This document shows, in pieces, positions 46,304-58,225 of a stretch of 64,000 bases of DNA. The position numbers were made by a program, and so were the translations under genes. How positions within the stretch are numbered: the stretch's first letter is position 1; each line of letters opens with the position of its first letter. Source of the stretch: Diogma glabrata (lineage: Eukaryota; Arthropoda; Insecta; Diptera; Cylindrotomidae); assembly GCA_963693315.1 (NCBI GenBank), contig OY856188.1:249135394-249199393 (forward strand), written 5' to 3'. The notes beneath the pieces are model-generated. The model was not told the origin of the DNA. It made no database searches and saw only the letters and a program-made list of their open reading frames with translations.

Positions 46304-48350
46304 CAGCCGACCACTGAAATATGTTTTAAACAAAGCATTAAGGGCGGCAATATATAAAAAATTTGGTCGTGGGACAAAGTTGACAAGTTGGTAGAGATAT
46401 ATCGTATAAAATGTTGTAGCCTTAAGCAGTATTCGGATTCCAAGATATTTTTAAGACTCAAATATTAAATTCGCATTTGCAGTAACTGGTAAAAAAAAGT
46501 TATTTGAAAAAATTTTTCACGCAAAACGTTTTGTATCTGAATTAAATTGATGAAAAATTTGACTTTCTGGTGTGGAATTGTCAAAAGATTACAAAAAAAA
46601 TTGGTAAAACATATTGTTTAGTTTATACAAAACAAAATATAATACCTTAAAAAAAATTCGCTGAATTCATTGATTAGAAAAAATTATGACAATTCATGCA
46701 AAAAAATTCACAAGAAATCTAAATGCGATTACCCCCTTCCAAATTTTCAGTCTTATAACATTTATGATGAAAATTATGAATTCTAAATTCTAAAGAAATC
46801 CTTCCTTCATTTATGAATTCTAAAGATGCCTTATTTACACCTGAATGCATTTAATTCATGTTCGACAAATAAACCTAATTGTGTTAGGTAGAAGACTACG
46901 AACACAGTGGAAGCACAGTAAAAGCACCGCGAGCCGGTGCTGAAAACGTAGATAACTACAAAGCTGCACGCGTATTTTATCATGTTAATTACTTGTGTCA
47001 ACCAAAAAACAGCTTTTATTGAGCCAACTATATTCCCACTTACGTTTTCAATCAAAACATATTACTGCTCTCATTATTCACAAATAAATCTATGACATTC
47101 ACTCAAATCAAAACACAAAACTCACATTTTATTGATTTTTGATTGAATTCTAATTACAAAATTTTATAATTCTACTAACCACAACGAAGAAATGTTTATG
47201 TATATAGAAATAATAACTAACACAAATAATACAAATAGAATCAAAACAGATTTATAGGTTTAACGTTAATTAATCTACTTGACAATAATACAATAACTTT
47301 TATAGTCCCGGTATGATTGATTGGTTTTAGATTAATATTTTGGTCCGATGATTGAGGGATTACAACTATTACTGTCAAAGTTTTGTTTTTCTTTTTAAAT
47401 TTTTTACGGATTTTCATTAAACAGAAAAAAAACGTAAATAAAAATAAATGTAATGAAAGAGATCGAATGGAGATTTTTATGCCTATGAAATAATTAAAAT
47501 TAAAATCAGAGTATACAAACGAGTTTTATAGTTATTGTTTAAAGACAGTGGCGTGCGATTTGTCTTCATTCAAATTTACCAATATTAAAAAATATTTTAT
47601 GCTTTCACTGGATGATAAGTTCTAAGCGTTTTTGACACACTTTTTCCAAAAGTCCTTGTTATTCCAAAAAGTATAGAGTAGAATATCACCACTGGCAGTA
47701 ATGAAGGTACGAGCACCTCTTAAAAGGCGACTGTTCGTAATATGTGAATCTGACTAGGTCAGCAGCAGCACAAAAACTTCAGCTTTGAACACCTTGTCAG
47801 TCGATAAGGGTAGTAAAAGACATGAATGCTCAATTCTACAACTAAGAAAATATCTAAGAAGAGTGAGTTGTTCCAAGAATCAGAATCGGACCAGATTCCA
47901 TTTTTTTTTTGATTTAAGATTTTTTCTTAAACAGAAGTCTTCTGAGTTTAAATTTCGTTATCTTACCGTTAGGTATCTCAACTGTCAACACCATGCGATT
48001 GTAAAATTTTGTTTAATTTGTATATTTAAAAATGAAATCAATGGAATGCGAATCCTGCAACCTAACTTTTAGGATTAATTGCAACGCATAAGACACTAAC
48101 ATGGACTAGCCTTTCTCGACTATTTGGGTCAATTGGATTGGTTGGGTGTCATGTGTGATCCGAAAAATACAAGGCCGATTTCTAATCCACCCAAACAAAT
48201 CTTTATTTGAAATTTCAACAATTTTATGACCTGCTATTTTAATTTGATGAAACTTGGTCATAAGCATTTAAAAGCATTAGCGATTGGCTGCTCGAACCAT
48301 TAAAGTTATATTGCAACTATACAAGGAACTATATACACAGAAATTATAGG
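46304..48350. other. AT-rich DNA, no gene recognised
   Basis: No convincing coding exon, transposon protein or repeat was seen. The frame at 47785-48072 (+) is basic and has no domain. Confidence 0.35.
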
Positions 48351-48351
48351 G

Positions 48352-49090
48352 TATGGACTAGACTAGTCGTTAAAAATTAATTTTTCTCAGACGCCTACCT
48401 CAAACGCCCTTTGTGGTCAAAACACCACTACCTAGGGAAATTTTTTTTTAAAGCAACAGAACACGTACCGCAAAATTGTCAAAGTTAATGTGGATTTTTT
48501 TAAATATCTCATAAAATAGGTAGATTTAAAAAAAGTAACATATGCATTTTTGTAGGAAATTTGATTTTCTACAAAAACGGTGCATGTCATTTTTTTCCTA
48601 AAACTTATAGTTCTCATGATGTTTTGAAAAAAAAAACTTGTAAATTTAAAAAAACATATATAATAAAAACAACGAAAAAGTCCTAATTTTCTTCTTATGC
48701 TATAATATAAAAAAAAATAAAAAAATAATCGTAACAAGAAAAATCAAAATTAGTACTTTTTTGTCAAAATTTACATCATTTGATCTTACGAGTTCCGTAG
48801 AATTTCGAGTTTTATTTCAAAATATCATCAGAAATATACGTTTTAGGAAAAAATGCGATGGACCTTTTTTGTAGAGAATTAAATTACCTTCCAAAATTAT
48901 TATGTGATTTTTTTTTAAAATCTGCATGTTTTATGACATATTAACGATTTTATCAAAAAATTAACTTCGATGATTTTGCGGCACGTGTTTTTTTGGATTA
49001 AAAAAAAATTGGACTCGTGGTTTTTACTACAAATTTTTTTAGGGGGCGTCTAAGAAGATTTAATTTTTAACGTCCAGTCTAGACTATAGA
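48352..49090. mobile_element. Fold-back element, almost entirely inverted repeat
   Basis: Left arm (from TATGGACTAGACTAG, then CGTTAAAAATTAA and CAGACGCC) and right arm (ending GGCGTCTAAGAAG, TTAATTTTTAACG, CCAGTCTAGACTATA) are inverted copies with indels. They continue inward through the ACACGTxCCGCAAAAT segment to CATTTTTTCCTAAAAC near the centre (about 48600 against 48840). No coding capacity; the Phe-rich frame at 48432-48737 is an artefact. The superfamily cannot be assigned. Confidence 0.75.
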
Positions 49091-49399
49091 CGCATAGTTT
49101 AGTTAATCTTACATAAATACTAACAGTAATAAATTTAACTTTGGTTCCGTTTCAAAATTCAAATAATAACATATGTATATTGTTATTCTACGATACTCAA
49201 CATACAATTAATAGTTTTTAAATATTTTTTTGTAATTTAATAATTTCAATAACAATAAATTAATATCGATTAATCAGCTAGAATTTAGTGTATGACGAGC
49301 ATTAGAAGGCAAATCATTATATTGGATTGAACCACGATAAAATACATTATTTTGTAAGGCAGAAAAACTCTGTTTGATACATGAGAAAGACGTCTTCAC

Positions 49400-49735
49400 T
49401 TATATTTGTGAACAGACGATAAGGGAATTATGTTTAAACTGTGCTTTATTTGCTTGGTTACAATTCTCTGAATCAAGAGTAGTAGATCTCTGTTGAAGAA
49501 GATTAACTAACAAAAACTCCTTGAATAAATCTGCGGACGGAGACGTTACCAGTACATATAATATACTATTCAGTACTCGTTTCTGTAATATTTTCAATTC
49601 ATTGATCTTGTATTTCGAACAGCCACTCCAGACTGGGCGTAAATAAATTAATCTCGATTGAATGTAGGTACAGTACAAAAGTAGCAATGAATTCTTGGCC
49701 AGAAGATGTTTTGTCTGATTGATGGCAGGGTCCAT
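49400..49735 (-). pseudogene. Non-LTR retrotransposon fragment, region after the reverse transcriptase
   Basis: Minus strand carries LLLLYCTYIQSRLIYLRPVW and INELKILQKRVLN. This is the conserved 'LY-x-x-x-I-x-P-x-x-x-Y-x-x-x-x-W ... LQ-x-x-Q-N' region downstream of the polymerase in Jockey-type LINEs. It directly abuts the gypsy integrase fragment, so one has truncated or jumped into the other. Confidence 0.6.
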
Positions 49736-50220
49736 TGCTTACCATATGTTGCTTGAAAGTTAGGAAGTATGACGAGACCCTTGTTGAGTTATGTATGGTA
49801 TTCCTAAGCGCACTACTAGTTTCGTCTATTTGCCTATCCCACAGTCGGTTATCGTCTTTGATATAGGACATTGATAGTCCTATTTACTCTTTCCAATGCA
49901 TTGAACTGTGGTGAATATTTAGGAGTGAATTGGTGAATAATTTCAAAGGTGTGCAATAACTCAGAAAATTGATTAGATTTAAATTGTGGAACATTATCTG
50001 ACATTAAAAATTCTGGTACACCAAACTCACTAAACACTTTATTTTTTGGAAAAGAAACGACTCCAGCACCATGTTGCACTTCTAAACGACTCTACCAATA
50101 CAAATTTTGTAAATTGATCTAAAACAGTTAAAAGGTAAAAATTTCCAAAAGTACAACAAGGATTGGGACCAGTTGAGTTTTATAATTCGTTATATGGTCT
50201 AATTTTTTTACGCTCATAAT
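49736..50220 (-). pseudogene. Ty3/gypsy integrase core fragment
   Basis: Minus strand: FSEFGVPEFLMSDNVPQFKS (around the second catalytic Asp), IIHQFTPKYSPQFNALERVN (around the catalytic Glu; the usual 'N-x-x-E-R' spacing is kept), then YIKDDNRLWDRQIDE and SSALRNTIHNSTR in another frame. It is not connected to the other gypsy copies. A frameshift at about 49850-49870 makes it non-functional. Confidence 0.7.
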
Positions 50221-51169
50221 GGCAGCTAAGCATTCATTACGTCACACTATATTTTCTCTGTACCGAGTTTAGTTTGTATGAAAAATATGCGAAAGCACGC
50301 TAACTTTTCCACCTGAGCTGGCTTTATATAAGGGGAAAGCATGGGGCTTCACACAATTTAATGAATATGTTATGAATATGTCACAAACAGAATTTCGGCC
50401 GTACAATATAAAATTCTCAATCAACTTCGTGAAGCTGATAAGTGAAATGTTAGTAATTATAATCTTCGTAGCAAGCCTCGTGATTTTGCACCCGGCAAAC
50501 CGTTTCTGCTGGGAAATTTGTGTAAACTATGCTCTCTATGGATTTTCAGCTTAATTAGCACCAAAATTTATTAAAGCCATGTCACGTAGCTTATGAGTTA
50601 ACGGCTGACAAGAGGAAAATAATCGGTGTTGGCCATGCAAAGGATATTCGCTATATTTTTGTTTTCTTTATGAGTCTGGGTTATTGAAGCAAAATACGTG
50701 AAGAAATTTCTTCTATTTTGTATTGACAAAAGATGCTTTTTTTTCTATTTTATTTTTCTTTTACCCGGCTTGAGACATCTCATGGGTGCTAGGTCTGCCC
50801 CACGAGGTAAAATTTGAAGCAAAAAATCTAATTAAATTATTTGGTTTTAATACGGTAATCATTTACATATATGGAACAAGAAAATAAGAAACTTTTCTAT
50901 ATAGAATGCAATAATTATATATGGTTTCATTACCCTTGCTTAAAATGTGGAAACAAAGGTTGTTTTTTTATATAAGATTGATGATTCTTTTTTGTGTCAT
51001 ATATTAAAGTAATGTGTTATATAATAAAAATATTAGATAATAATATAATATATTCGAATGGGTAGAGTTGCCACACCAAAAAAGAGGGGTAGAGTTGCCA
51101 CTCACTTATAAACTATATAAAAAAACTTCACAAAATTTTTATAAATTTAATTTTTATTTTTCAATACCA

Positions 51170-51240
51170 ACTAGTTTCGGACTTCAAAAGTCAATCGACA
51201 CGGGTTATTAAACAACTGAATTTGAGGTAGTCACAATGTG
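51170..51240 (-). ncRNA. Possible degenerate hammerhead-type motif near the Penelope-like fragment
   Basis: On the minus strand GACTTTTGAAGTC forms a 5-bp stem and is followed directly by CGAAAC and TAGT. A hammerhead helix II followed by CGAAAC looks like this, and such ribozymes are known from the repeats of Penelope-like elements. The first core box reads CGATTGA instead of CTGATGA, so the motif is at best degenerate. It lies downstream (minus sense) of the GIY-YIG fragment, where an element repeat would be expected. Confidence 0.3.
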
Positions 51241-51329
51241 CTATTTGTATAAAAAAAATAAGATCTAAAAGTAATAAAACTATTATAAATTAATTTATAT
51301 GAAGGTAAAATTCAATAAAATAATATAAT

Positions 51330-51610
51330 AAAATAATACAACATTGGTTGAATTTTGACGTTAGAAAAAGAAAAAAACCCAAAATAAAAAGAGAAAGAAT
51401 GAAAGGATTAATGGATATGGAAGTAAAAGCATAATAAAACAATAAACATTAAGATTGAATTGTGACGTTAAAAACAGGGAAACAAAATCAAAAAAAAGAA
51501 AGAAAGAAAGGATTAATGAATATGAAACTAAAAGAACAGTAAAATAATATAATAAAACAATTAAACATTAAGATTGAATTGTGACGTTAAAAAAACAAAA
51601 AAAGAAAGAA
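51330..51610. repeat. Three tandem units of about 107-119 bp at the 3' side of the Penelope-like fragment
   Basis: GAATTxTGACGTTA occurs at 51350, 51457 and 51576, each with a following purine-rich stretch (AAAGAAAGAAAG), GGATTAATGxATATG and then AATAATATAATAAAACAAT. Confidence 0.6.
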
Positions 51611-51622
51611 ACAAAGAATTAA

Positions 51623-52290
51623 CTAATTAACATTAAGGATATTGAATAGGGATGATATTATTGAAGGATCTTCTGCGTTCATTAAATTTTGTGTTTTTGT
51701 CATATAATATGACTCATATGTGTCCAGTTTCCATTTTTGATGTACAGTTTTGATGATTTTTGAATTGGTTTTTTCTATTTTGTATTGGTGGTACGTCATG
51801 TGTTGAGCGACGCTCGATGTTGTAGAATTCCCTTTCTCGTGCTCCTTCAATCTTGTTGCGAGTTCTCTGGAACTCTGACCGATGTAAGTGTCATCGCAAT
51901 CTTCGCACTTTATTTGGTATATGCCGGATCTGGTATCTGATGGCTCCTTATCTTTAAAGTTGTTTAGTTCTTTTTTTTAAGTACTAATAGACCTTGTGAC
52001 TAGCTCTATTTGATGCTTTTTTAAAATCTTATCTATTTTATTGGTGATGCTGGGATAAAAAGGTAGACTTATTCTTTTTGTTGAAGCTTCACAATCTCTA
52101 CTAAGTTTAGTAAGCTGGCTCGTACGATGTATTTTTTATGTTTTTTTTAAATCTGATCTGCAAAGTCCAACGAGTAGTCGTTTGCTATGGCAGAGTTTTG
52201 GATGAATTTATTCTCTGTTTCAAACTCCGCTTTTCCATTGGAATGTTATAAAGGCGGTGAGCTATGGAGTGAAAAGCTACATAAAATAGC
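51623..52290 (-). pseudogene. Penelope-like element fragment: end of reverse transcriptase and GIY-YIG endonuclease
   Basis: In minus sense, 52240-52140 reads ENKFIQNSAIAND, the end of a Penelope-type RT with its typical 'I-x-x-x-A-x-x-N-G-Y' pattern. Then comes RISLPFYP (52075), and from about 51935 SGIYQIKCEDC and DDTYIGQSSRELATRLKEH, the GIY-YIG endonuclease with the catalytic Arg. STTSSVAQHMTYH (the usual 'S-x-x-A-x-H' stretch) and YESYYMTKTQNLMNAEDP, with a Glu in the expected place, follow. Stops and frame changes separate the parts. It is 5'-truncated. Confidence 0.75.
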
Positions 52291-52345
52291 AATAACACAT
52301 AAAAACCTTTTAAGACCAAGGTCCCACAACAACATACGTTCAAAG
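52285..52345 (-). repeat. Short dispersed repeat (GTTGTGGGACCTTGGTCTTA), inverted copy
   Basis: ACCTTTTAAGACCAAGGTCC and CACAACAACA on plus are the inverse of 8430-8500 and 57357-57430. It lies just upstream of the Penelope-like fragment in minus sense. Confidence 0.55.
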
Positions 52346-53349
52346 GTGTTGATGGGCGCAAATCTTCCTCTTTTGTTTAACTAGCTAACTTACTTCCTAT
52401 AGTTGTTCCGGAAGTTTGTTGGTAGAACCTGTCTCTAAATTTAAAATAATTTTGTTCCATGCATGCACTGATGATACTGGTGTAAGCCATTTAAGCCAAA
52501 AACATAAAAAATACATCGTGAGATCCAGCTAACTAAACTTCGTTTTTATAATCAATTTTTTTCCCCGCTCATTCTGAAAACACCTTTTGCACTGATAAAA
52601 AAACCTACTCCCACGTCATACTGAAGCTCTAGCCGGCAATAGAGCGGATCAGTAAATAGTCAGGTTTTGAAAAAAAAAAAAATTCTGCTAAAGTTTGTCG
52701 TTACAAAAGCAAATCTTCTCATAGTATATAAGCCTTTTGAGCAGCTTCCCATAGTTCTAAAGAGTTTTAGGCAAAAATAGACAAAGTGACCTTCTAATGG
52801 TCCTCCAAACAAATGTTTTTTGGAACCAAAATAGATTTAATTTCTGGAATTCGATTAAGATGAACCTTAGTAAATAAGCTTTTAGTTCTGTTTTTATAGT
52901 TATGAAAGGACAAAACTGGATTAATGGGAGGAGGGGGGTGAGACTGAATTAATCTTTTTTTTTAATCCTGGCCAAAATTTAAAGTCATTTTAAACCCTGA
53001 ACCCTGATTTGATTCGCTCGTATTTTCACTCACGAAATAAAATTGTGTTCCCTAAAAATCCATCGTATCGATTTGATAGCTGGACTGTTTAATAAAGAGA
53101 ACTTAGAAGCCTAAAAATCGCGACTTCTTCATATACAGAAACGACTTTATCGCCTGCGATCAGCTACTAAAACGGATAGATTTTCTTATCATTAAAATGG
53201 TGGTGTACGGTGTTACATTTTTGCCAAGAGCTTAGCAATCAGCAAGAAAATCTGACGATAAGTAAATGAAAGAATTACAAATTAGTTGGCCCGATTTAAA
53301 GTCCCATTGTTTTAATAGATCGATTTAAAGTATCAACTATTTAGAGGCA

Positions 53350-54118
53350 TGTTAAGCGACAAAAAATACCCAGGAATTGTTCGTTGAGTTTCTGGACGAT
53401 ATATTAAAAATAGCACTGGAGTCTGGTTCTTTAAAACTAGATGACGATTATCAATTTGTTTAACGAATTTGCGTCCTGGCTTACGCGAGAATTTTGTATA
53501 CTTTTTGTTCAATAAATCAGTGGCCCAGAGAATATCGCTAGGTTGAACAATTATAGCAAGATATTGGTGTACATCCAGAAGCTAGTTTTCACCTAGAAAT
53601 CATACTTGCCAGGAAATTATACAGCATTTGGAAACTCTGATAAACGAGCCACTTTATTTGTCTAGTGAAGTGATCACAGAAAATCAATTGCAGGTCACCT
53701 GATTCGAATCAACCACAACCAATTCACAATTATAACCCGGATATATGCCCCGTTCATAATAATCACCGTTCTAGTCTAACTCAAAATTGATATCAGACCA
53801 ACAGGTCGATAGAAATACTGGAATTGTGGAACTTTCAGACACTATTTTCGTCATTGTCGAGCTTCTCTCAGAAAGTTTGTTTCCCATGTGGTAAACCTAA
53901 TAAAATATACCCAAAATGCATAAATTGTAATGCTAATCCGCTGGGAAATGGTCAAAGGAAAGAGTGGATACACCGCGAGTCCAGTTTTGTGCCAAGGATT
54001 TTGTCGACAGTACGAGGACACAGCAACAAATATGGACCCTGGACATAAATCGGACATAAATATGCATCCCATCTGCTTGGACAAATTTTAAAAATAAACA
54101 CCAATTACAAAGAGCTAT
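53350..54118 (+). pseudogene. Gypsy gag remnant
   Basis: Plus-strand pieces such as TQELFVEFLDDILKIALESG (about 53370) and later FHLEIILARKLYSIW resemble a capsid region. CFPCGKPNKIYPKCINC near 53875-53930 looks like a degenerate CCHC zinc knuckle. Stops and frameshifts are frequent. It is the start of the decayed plus-strand gypsy copy that runs to about 55770. Confidence 0.45.
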
Positions 54119-54340
54119 TTGTGCATCAATAATTACTACGTATCAGTTAATATTGATTACCATCATTTCGACGGCTTAATATATTCTGGAGGTAATATAA
54201 GCATTTTTGGGAAAGAATGTGAGCGATTTCGTCATAGTCGATTTCGTCATGGTCTATCGCTTATTTCCACTGCCAATGGGAACAAGGAACGTACCCTTGG
54301 ATTTATTTTAGCAAAAATTAAGTTTAATATCCAAAAGTGA
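54119..54340 (+). pseudogene. Gypsy protease with mutated active site
   Basis: FDGLIYSGGNISIFGKE corresponds to the retropepsin motif 'L-I-D-S-G-A-x-x-S-x-L-G', but the catalytic Asp is Tyr and Ala is Gly. A later STANGNKERTLGFI matches the 'T-A-D/N-G' and flap regions. Fully inactive. Confidence 0.55.
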
Positions 54341-54479
54341 AAACTGCGATTATTTTTAGCACCCTTAGGAATTAGGATATAGTTAGCATTGTGAGGAATT
54401 GATTTCTTTTTTGGATTATATCAATTATCAATTCAGATTAATGAGCTAATTGCATTATCACCAGAAGCGAAGCTGGTAA

Positions 54480-54930
54480 GTGATCTTGATGAGTTATCCA
54501 AGCACGTTGAGTCTAGGTGTGATTGAGGAAAGCGAAAACGCATGGTGTTCTTCAGTAACTCTGGTAAAAAAGGTGAATGGAAAAGTCACAGTGTGTTTGG
54601 ATGCACGCAAATACAATGAGGTAACAGTGGATGATGCCTATCCACTACCAATAATTGACGGGCTGATTTGAATTTGTTTGGAAAATACTAACTTTATCTC
54701 ATGTTTCGATTTAAATGATGGCTGCCGTTATATTCCACTTGTCTTTGTTGCTAAAAGTAAACCTCTTTTACGGTATCTGAAAGACAACTGAACAGCACCA
54801 ATTCACTGTTATCCTATTTGGACTTTGTAATTTACCCCTGACAATGTGCCGACTAATGAATCGGGTTGTCCCAGATCAATTCCCGATAAAATAGTTGTTT
54901 ATCTCGATGATATCCTCAGTACTTATGAAG
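54480..54930 (+). pseudogene. Gypsy reverse transcriptase, decayed
   Basis: LGVIEESENAWCSSVTLVKK and VCLDARKYNEVTVDDAYPLP are the fingers/palm start of a Ty3/gypsy RT. Scattered later pieces (VYLDDI near 54900) mark the catalytic centre in other frames. Most of the rest of the polymerase is missing. Confidence 0.65.
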
Positions 54931-55059
54931 AACGCCATGAGCTTCTAAACTAACCGCAAAATGGTTGCGCAACGCTAATTGTACAATTCAGGAATCCAAA
55001 CAATCAAGCATTTGTGTCGTTTCTAGGGTATGTGAATTACCATTTTTTATATTTGGATT

Positions 55060-55450
55060 ATAGGTAGATACCTCAGGTACTGGTGTCAGTGGAGTATTAT
55101 TTCAAAAGATCAATGGCCAGAATTTCATACAGCAAAAATTAAATAATTTACATCGTAAATATTGCGTTAGTAAACTCGAATGCTATGCGGCTGTTTTATG
55201 AGTTAAACATTTTCGATACTATGAAGAAGGCTTCGATTTCACGATAATAAGTGACCACGTTAGTTTCCAATTGCTCATGAATATACCCGATCTTTCCGGA
55301 CAACTAGCTAGGTGGAGTATAAAATTAAGAGCGTATAAGTTTAAAATCGAATACCGTAAGGGACCATTTAATGTTGTACCCGATACGCTATTTCGAGTAT
55401 TTTGTAAAGTTTTAACTTCCGTTGATATAAATGTGGAAAATACTTGCTGG
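55060..55450 (+). pseudogene. Gypsy RNase H, decayed
   Basis: Follows in plus sense: a piece around 55080-55200 (KLECYAAVL), then TIISDHVSFQLLMNIPDLSG, QLARWSIKL and GPFNVVPDTLFRV. These correspond to the 'T-D-H-x-S-L', 'G-R-L-x-R-W' and 'N-x-V-x-D-x-L-S-R' landmarks. Frameshifts and stops are present. Confidence 0.65.
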
Positions 55451-55559
55451 TTGCTGGTTGGACTTGAGCTCGCCCACCTTTGACGTAACCGAAAACGTTG
55501 AATTGAGGTTTGAATATTCAAATACGGATAACAGAGTATCTAATTTCAAAGTAGAAGGA

Positions 55560-55770
55560 AATAAATTATTGATCTCTCCATCTTATGGTATTCGATATTC
55601 AGATACAGATATCCCTACTGTATATATATGGGTATCTGAAACGAATTCAGCGTTATTATTTTTGGTTTAAAATGGCACACGATGTCCACGAATATATTTC
55701 TAATTGTTCCATCTGTAAAATAGCTAAGGTAACAAATAGCTTAGTACCACCTATGGGTAGAAATTAAACG
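55560..55770 (+). pseudogene. Gypsy integrase zinc-binding region
   Basis: KMAHDVHEYISNCSICKIAK at about 55670-55730 is the C-x-x-C half of the integrase HHCC domain, preceded by VYIWVSETN-like sequence replacing the first His pair. Beyond 55770 only scraps of the core are suggested. Confidence 0.6.
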
Positions 55771-57350
55771 ACCCTTCTAATGGTTTAATGTTGACTATTT
55801 ACGTCCCTACCACAGATTCATAATTAATTTTAATCAGCTATTTTCGAAAAACTATTAGAAAAATCTAGTATTGACCACATTGAAACTCCTTTTCATTCTC
55901 CACATAGCGATACCTATGACAGAACCAAGAGAACTGTATTACAAACGATTTGAGCATACATTATAAAAAACCATACCACCTAGAATACATATCTGCACCA
56001 AGTGACGTCAGCTCTACGGAATGTAGTACATTTTGCTACAAAATATTCGTCACATTTTCTAGTGTTTGGTCAACACAAGATAAAGAATACATCTGAATAC
56101 AAATTGTGACGACTGTTGGGTTGCGCAGGCGTTAATGCTAAAACCACTTGATTAGATTTCGTGCATACGAATGTTTTCAAGCATTTCTTAGAACAACATC
56201 AGAAGTCTGAAAAATAGTACAATACGCAAACACGAGTACGTGAACTGCAGGTCAGACAGCAAGCATTTCTATGGAGGTTCCCTCATAAAATAGCTGCTAG
56301 GCAGTATTTTCCTAAACTGGCACCAAAATTCGTACCAGCTGTTATAATAGTAATTGTTGGGAACGTCGCGTATACCCTTATTGATTCTTGAGGAAGCTAG
56401 TTATAACCTGCCACACCAGTGATATAAGTACCTTGTGACTTGAATATGTTTGACCCGGCTTATAAAAGCTACAGAGACGTGAGTCTTCCCCACACTGTTA
56501 CGATGTAACCTTTGGCTCTATAAAAATTCCAAAATTAGAATGAAATGCCGAGGACAAATAAGCTGAAAATGGGGATTGTTCTCATATCCGTGCAATAGCT
56601 ATTATTATTAAGGATCATACGGAGATTTATAGTATTTGCAAAAAAAACTAATAAATTATAATTAAATTAAAAAATATCATTAATTTGATTATTTCATCGA
56701 TTTTTTAAGTAACGAGTGTGTGAAAATAATGTGTCGTCATACATTTAAATTGGTTTTGTGATTTAAAAATATTATAAGATATACAGTACAAGTTACAACC
56801 GTTATTATAAATCACACAACCTTCAACTATAAAATACGTGGTTATCAGCGTTTTTATAACAGCACCCATTGTATGATCCTTATGTTATTATGAAATAAAC
56901 AGTACGGTATGAGTTAGTGTAAGAGAAGACCAGATGTGGAGGATTGAGACTAACGTACGTAGTAGTCTTTAGTTTTTATAGTTTTAACATAGTTTCTAAC
57001 AAATCAAAGCAGTTTTAATTATAAACTTGCAGTGGTCCAAAAGCTCCCAACCAAATTCACCACTGTTAACTAGAAGCATACACAAAACTGCGTGGATTCA
57101 ACTCCTGGAGGATCCAGGTGTAGCAATGGTTATTCCTTTTTCTTTTCGAGATTGAAATGATCAGGGTCACCGTCACGGACTTTTTGACCCTTCGGTCTAG
57201 CACCGGATGTAGGTCATATAGTGTGCTTAACCAACTAGTACACATTCGCAGTTCACAAGACCTCATATTACAAAATAACTAAATTTAAGGGTCGTGGTTT
57301 ACAGTCTCACATTGGGCGTCACCTTGTCACTTGAATTCTAGTAAAACGCA
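55771..57350. other. Mostly unrecognised, includes the end of the plus-strand gypsy relic
   Basis: To about 56400 weak gypsy integrase-like scraps occur on the plus strand. From 56400 no coding or repeat feature was identified. No paired LTRs were found around this copy. Confidence 0.35.
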
Positions 57351-57356
57351 AGTATC

Positions 57357-57430
57357 TTTGTGTTGTGGGATCTAGGTCTTAAAAGGTTTTTGTATGTAGT
57401 TGTGAGATATATTTTAAAACCCACAACACA
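57357..57430 (+). repeat. Short dispersed repeat, third copy
   Basis: GTTGTGGGATCTAGGTCTTA followed by AAAGGTTTTTGTATG and TTGTGAGATATATT parallels 8430-8500. Confidence 0.5.
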
Positions 57431-57934
57431 GCAAAATTTATTTTTAAAAATTTTTTTACAGGCATTAAAATATAATCAATGTGTCAACCACAACCAGGGC
57501 TTCACAGATGTCCCATCGATTGGAGTACACTGTAGTCTAAGTAACTTTCTACATAAAACCTCCTTTTCTCTTCATAAATAAATTATCCATTTTAAATTGC
57601 ATTACAGTAACGATCCCTATCTAAGCTATTTCAATGAACTCACAAGACGTCTTCAGAATAAACACAACCAAGTACTTGTAAGCAATTTCCGTATTAAAAA
57701 AGTAAAAACTTTAAATAATTTTGATGTTTTACTATAAACAAAGTAAAAATAACTTTCGTAAACAGAAATAAACTTTTCCAAAGTTGTTCATGTACTTTAG
57801 TTGTTATGTTTTATATAATTTATATAAGCCGCATAAAGGTGATGCAGACGAAAAGGTAATTAAGTTTTTATTTTAAAGAATTTTAACTGAACAACATAAT
57901 TGGTTAAGTAACAAATTATAATAAACTATCATAC

Positions 57935-58225
57935 CTGCAATGGTGCCTCTGATTCTTCACTTTCATCACTACTGGAATAACTTGAAGACGAATATCTCCG
58001 TTCCAACCACTGATTTTGACTATGTTGACTATGATTGTGATGATTATGATGATGATGTTGTTGTTGATTACTCTGATTAATACTTTGCTCACGATTTGAT
58101 TTAATGACACAAGCTGATGTTGATGTCGTTAACGGCTGTGGGCTACAACACCTTCTCACTGGTAATCTATTTCGTCTAACTGGTATACGTGAACGAAATG
58201 ATGCTGATTTTCTTAGTTGCGACAT
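57935..58225 (-). CDS. Exon 1 (coding part) of a long-intron gene encoding an unrecognised Ser/Asn/His-rich protein
   Basis: Minus-strand exon starting at an ATG at 58225 and giving 97 complete codons to a consensus donor (CAG|GTATGA, intron from 57934). The N-terminus is basic (MSQLRKSASFRSRIPVRR), followed by a Gln/His/Asn run around residues 50-70 and a Ser-rich acidic stretch (RRYSSSSYSSSDESEESE), a likely casein-kinase-type phosphorylation region. No folded domain, signal peptide or membrane segment is visible, so the product is probably intracellular and disordered here. It ends in phase 0 and joins in frame to the exon at 25708. A good acceptor (pyrimidine tract then TTTCAG at 58397) lies upstream, so the exon probably starts at 58396 with a 171-base 5' UTR containing a tiny upstream ORF (Met-Thr-Ser-stop). 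The family is unknown to me; coding status is well supported by the phase-matched splice sites. Confidence 0.75.

Noticed and set aside
48432..48737. 101-codon Phe/Tyr-rich frame
   Set aside because: Lies within the arm of the fold-back element and reflects poly-A/T composition.
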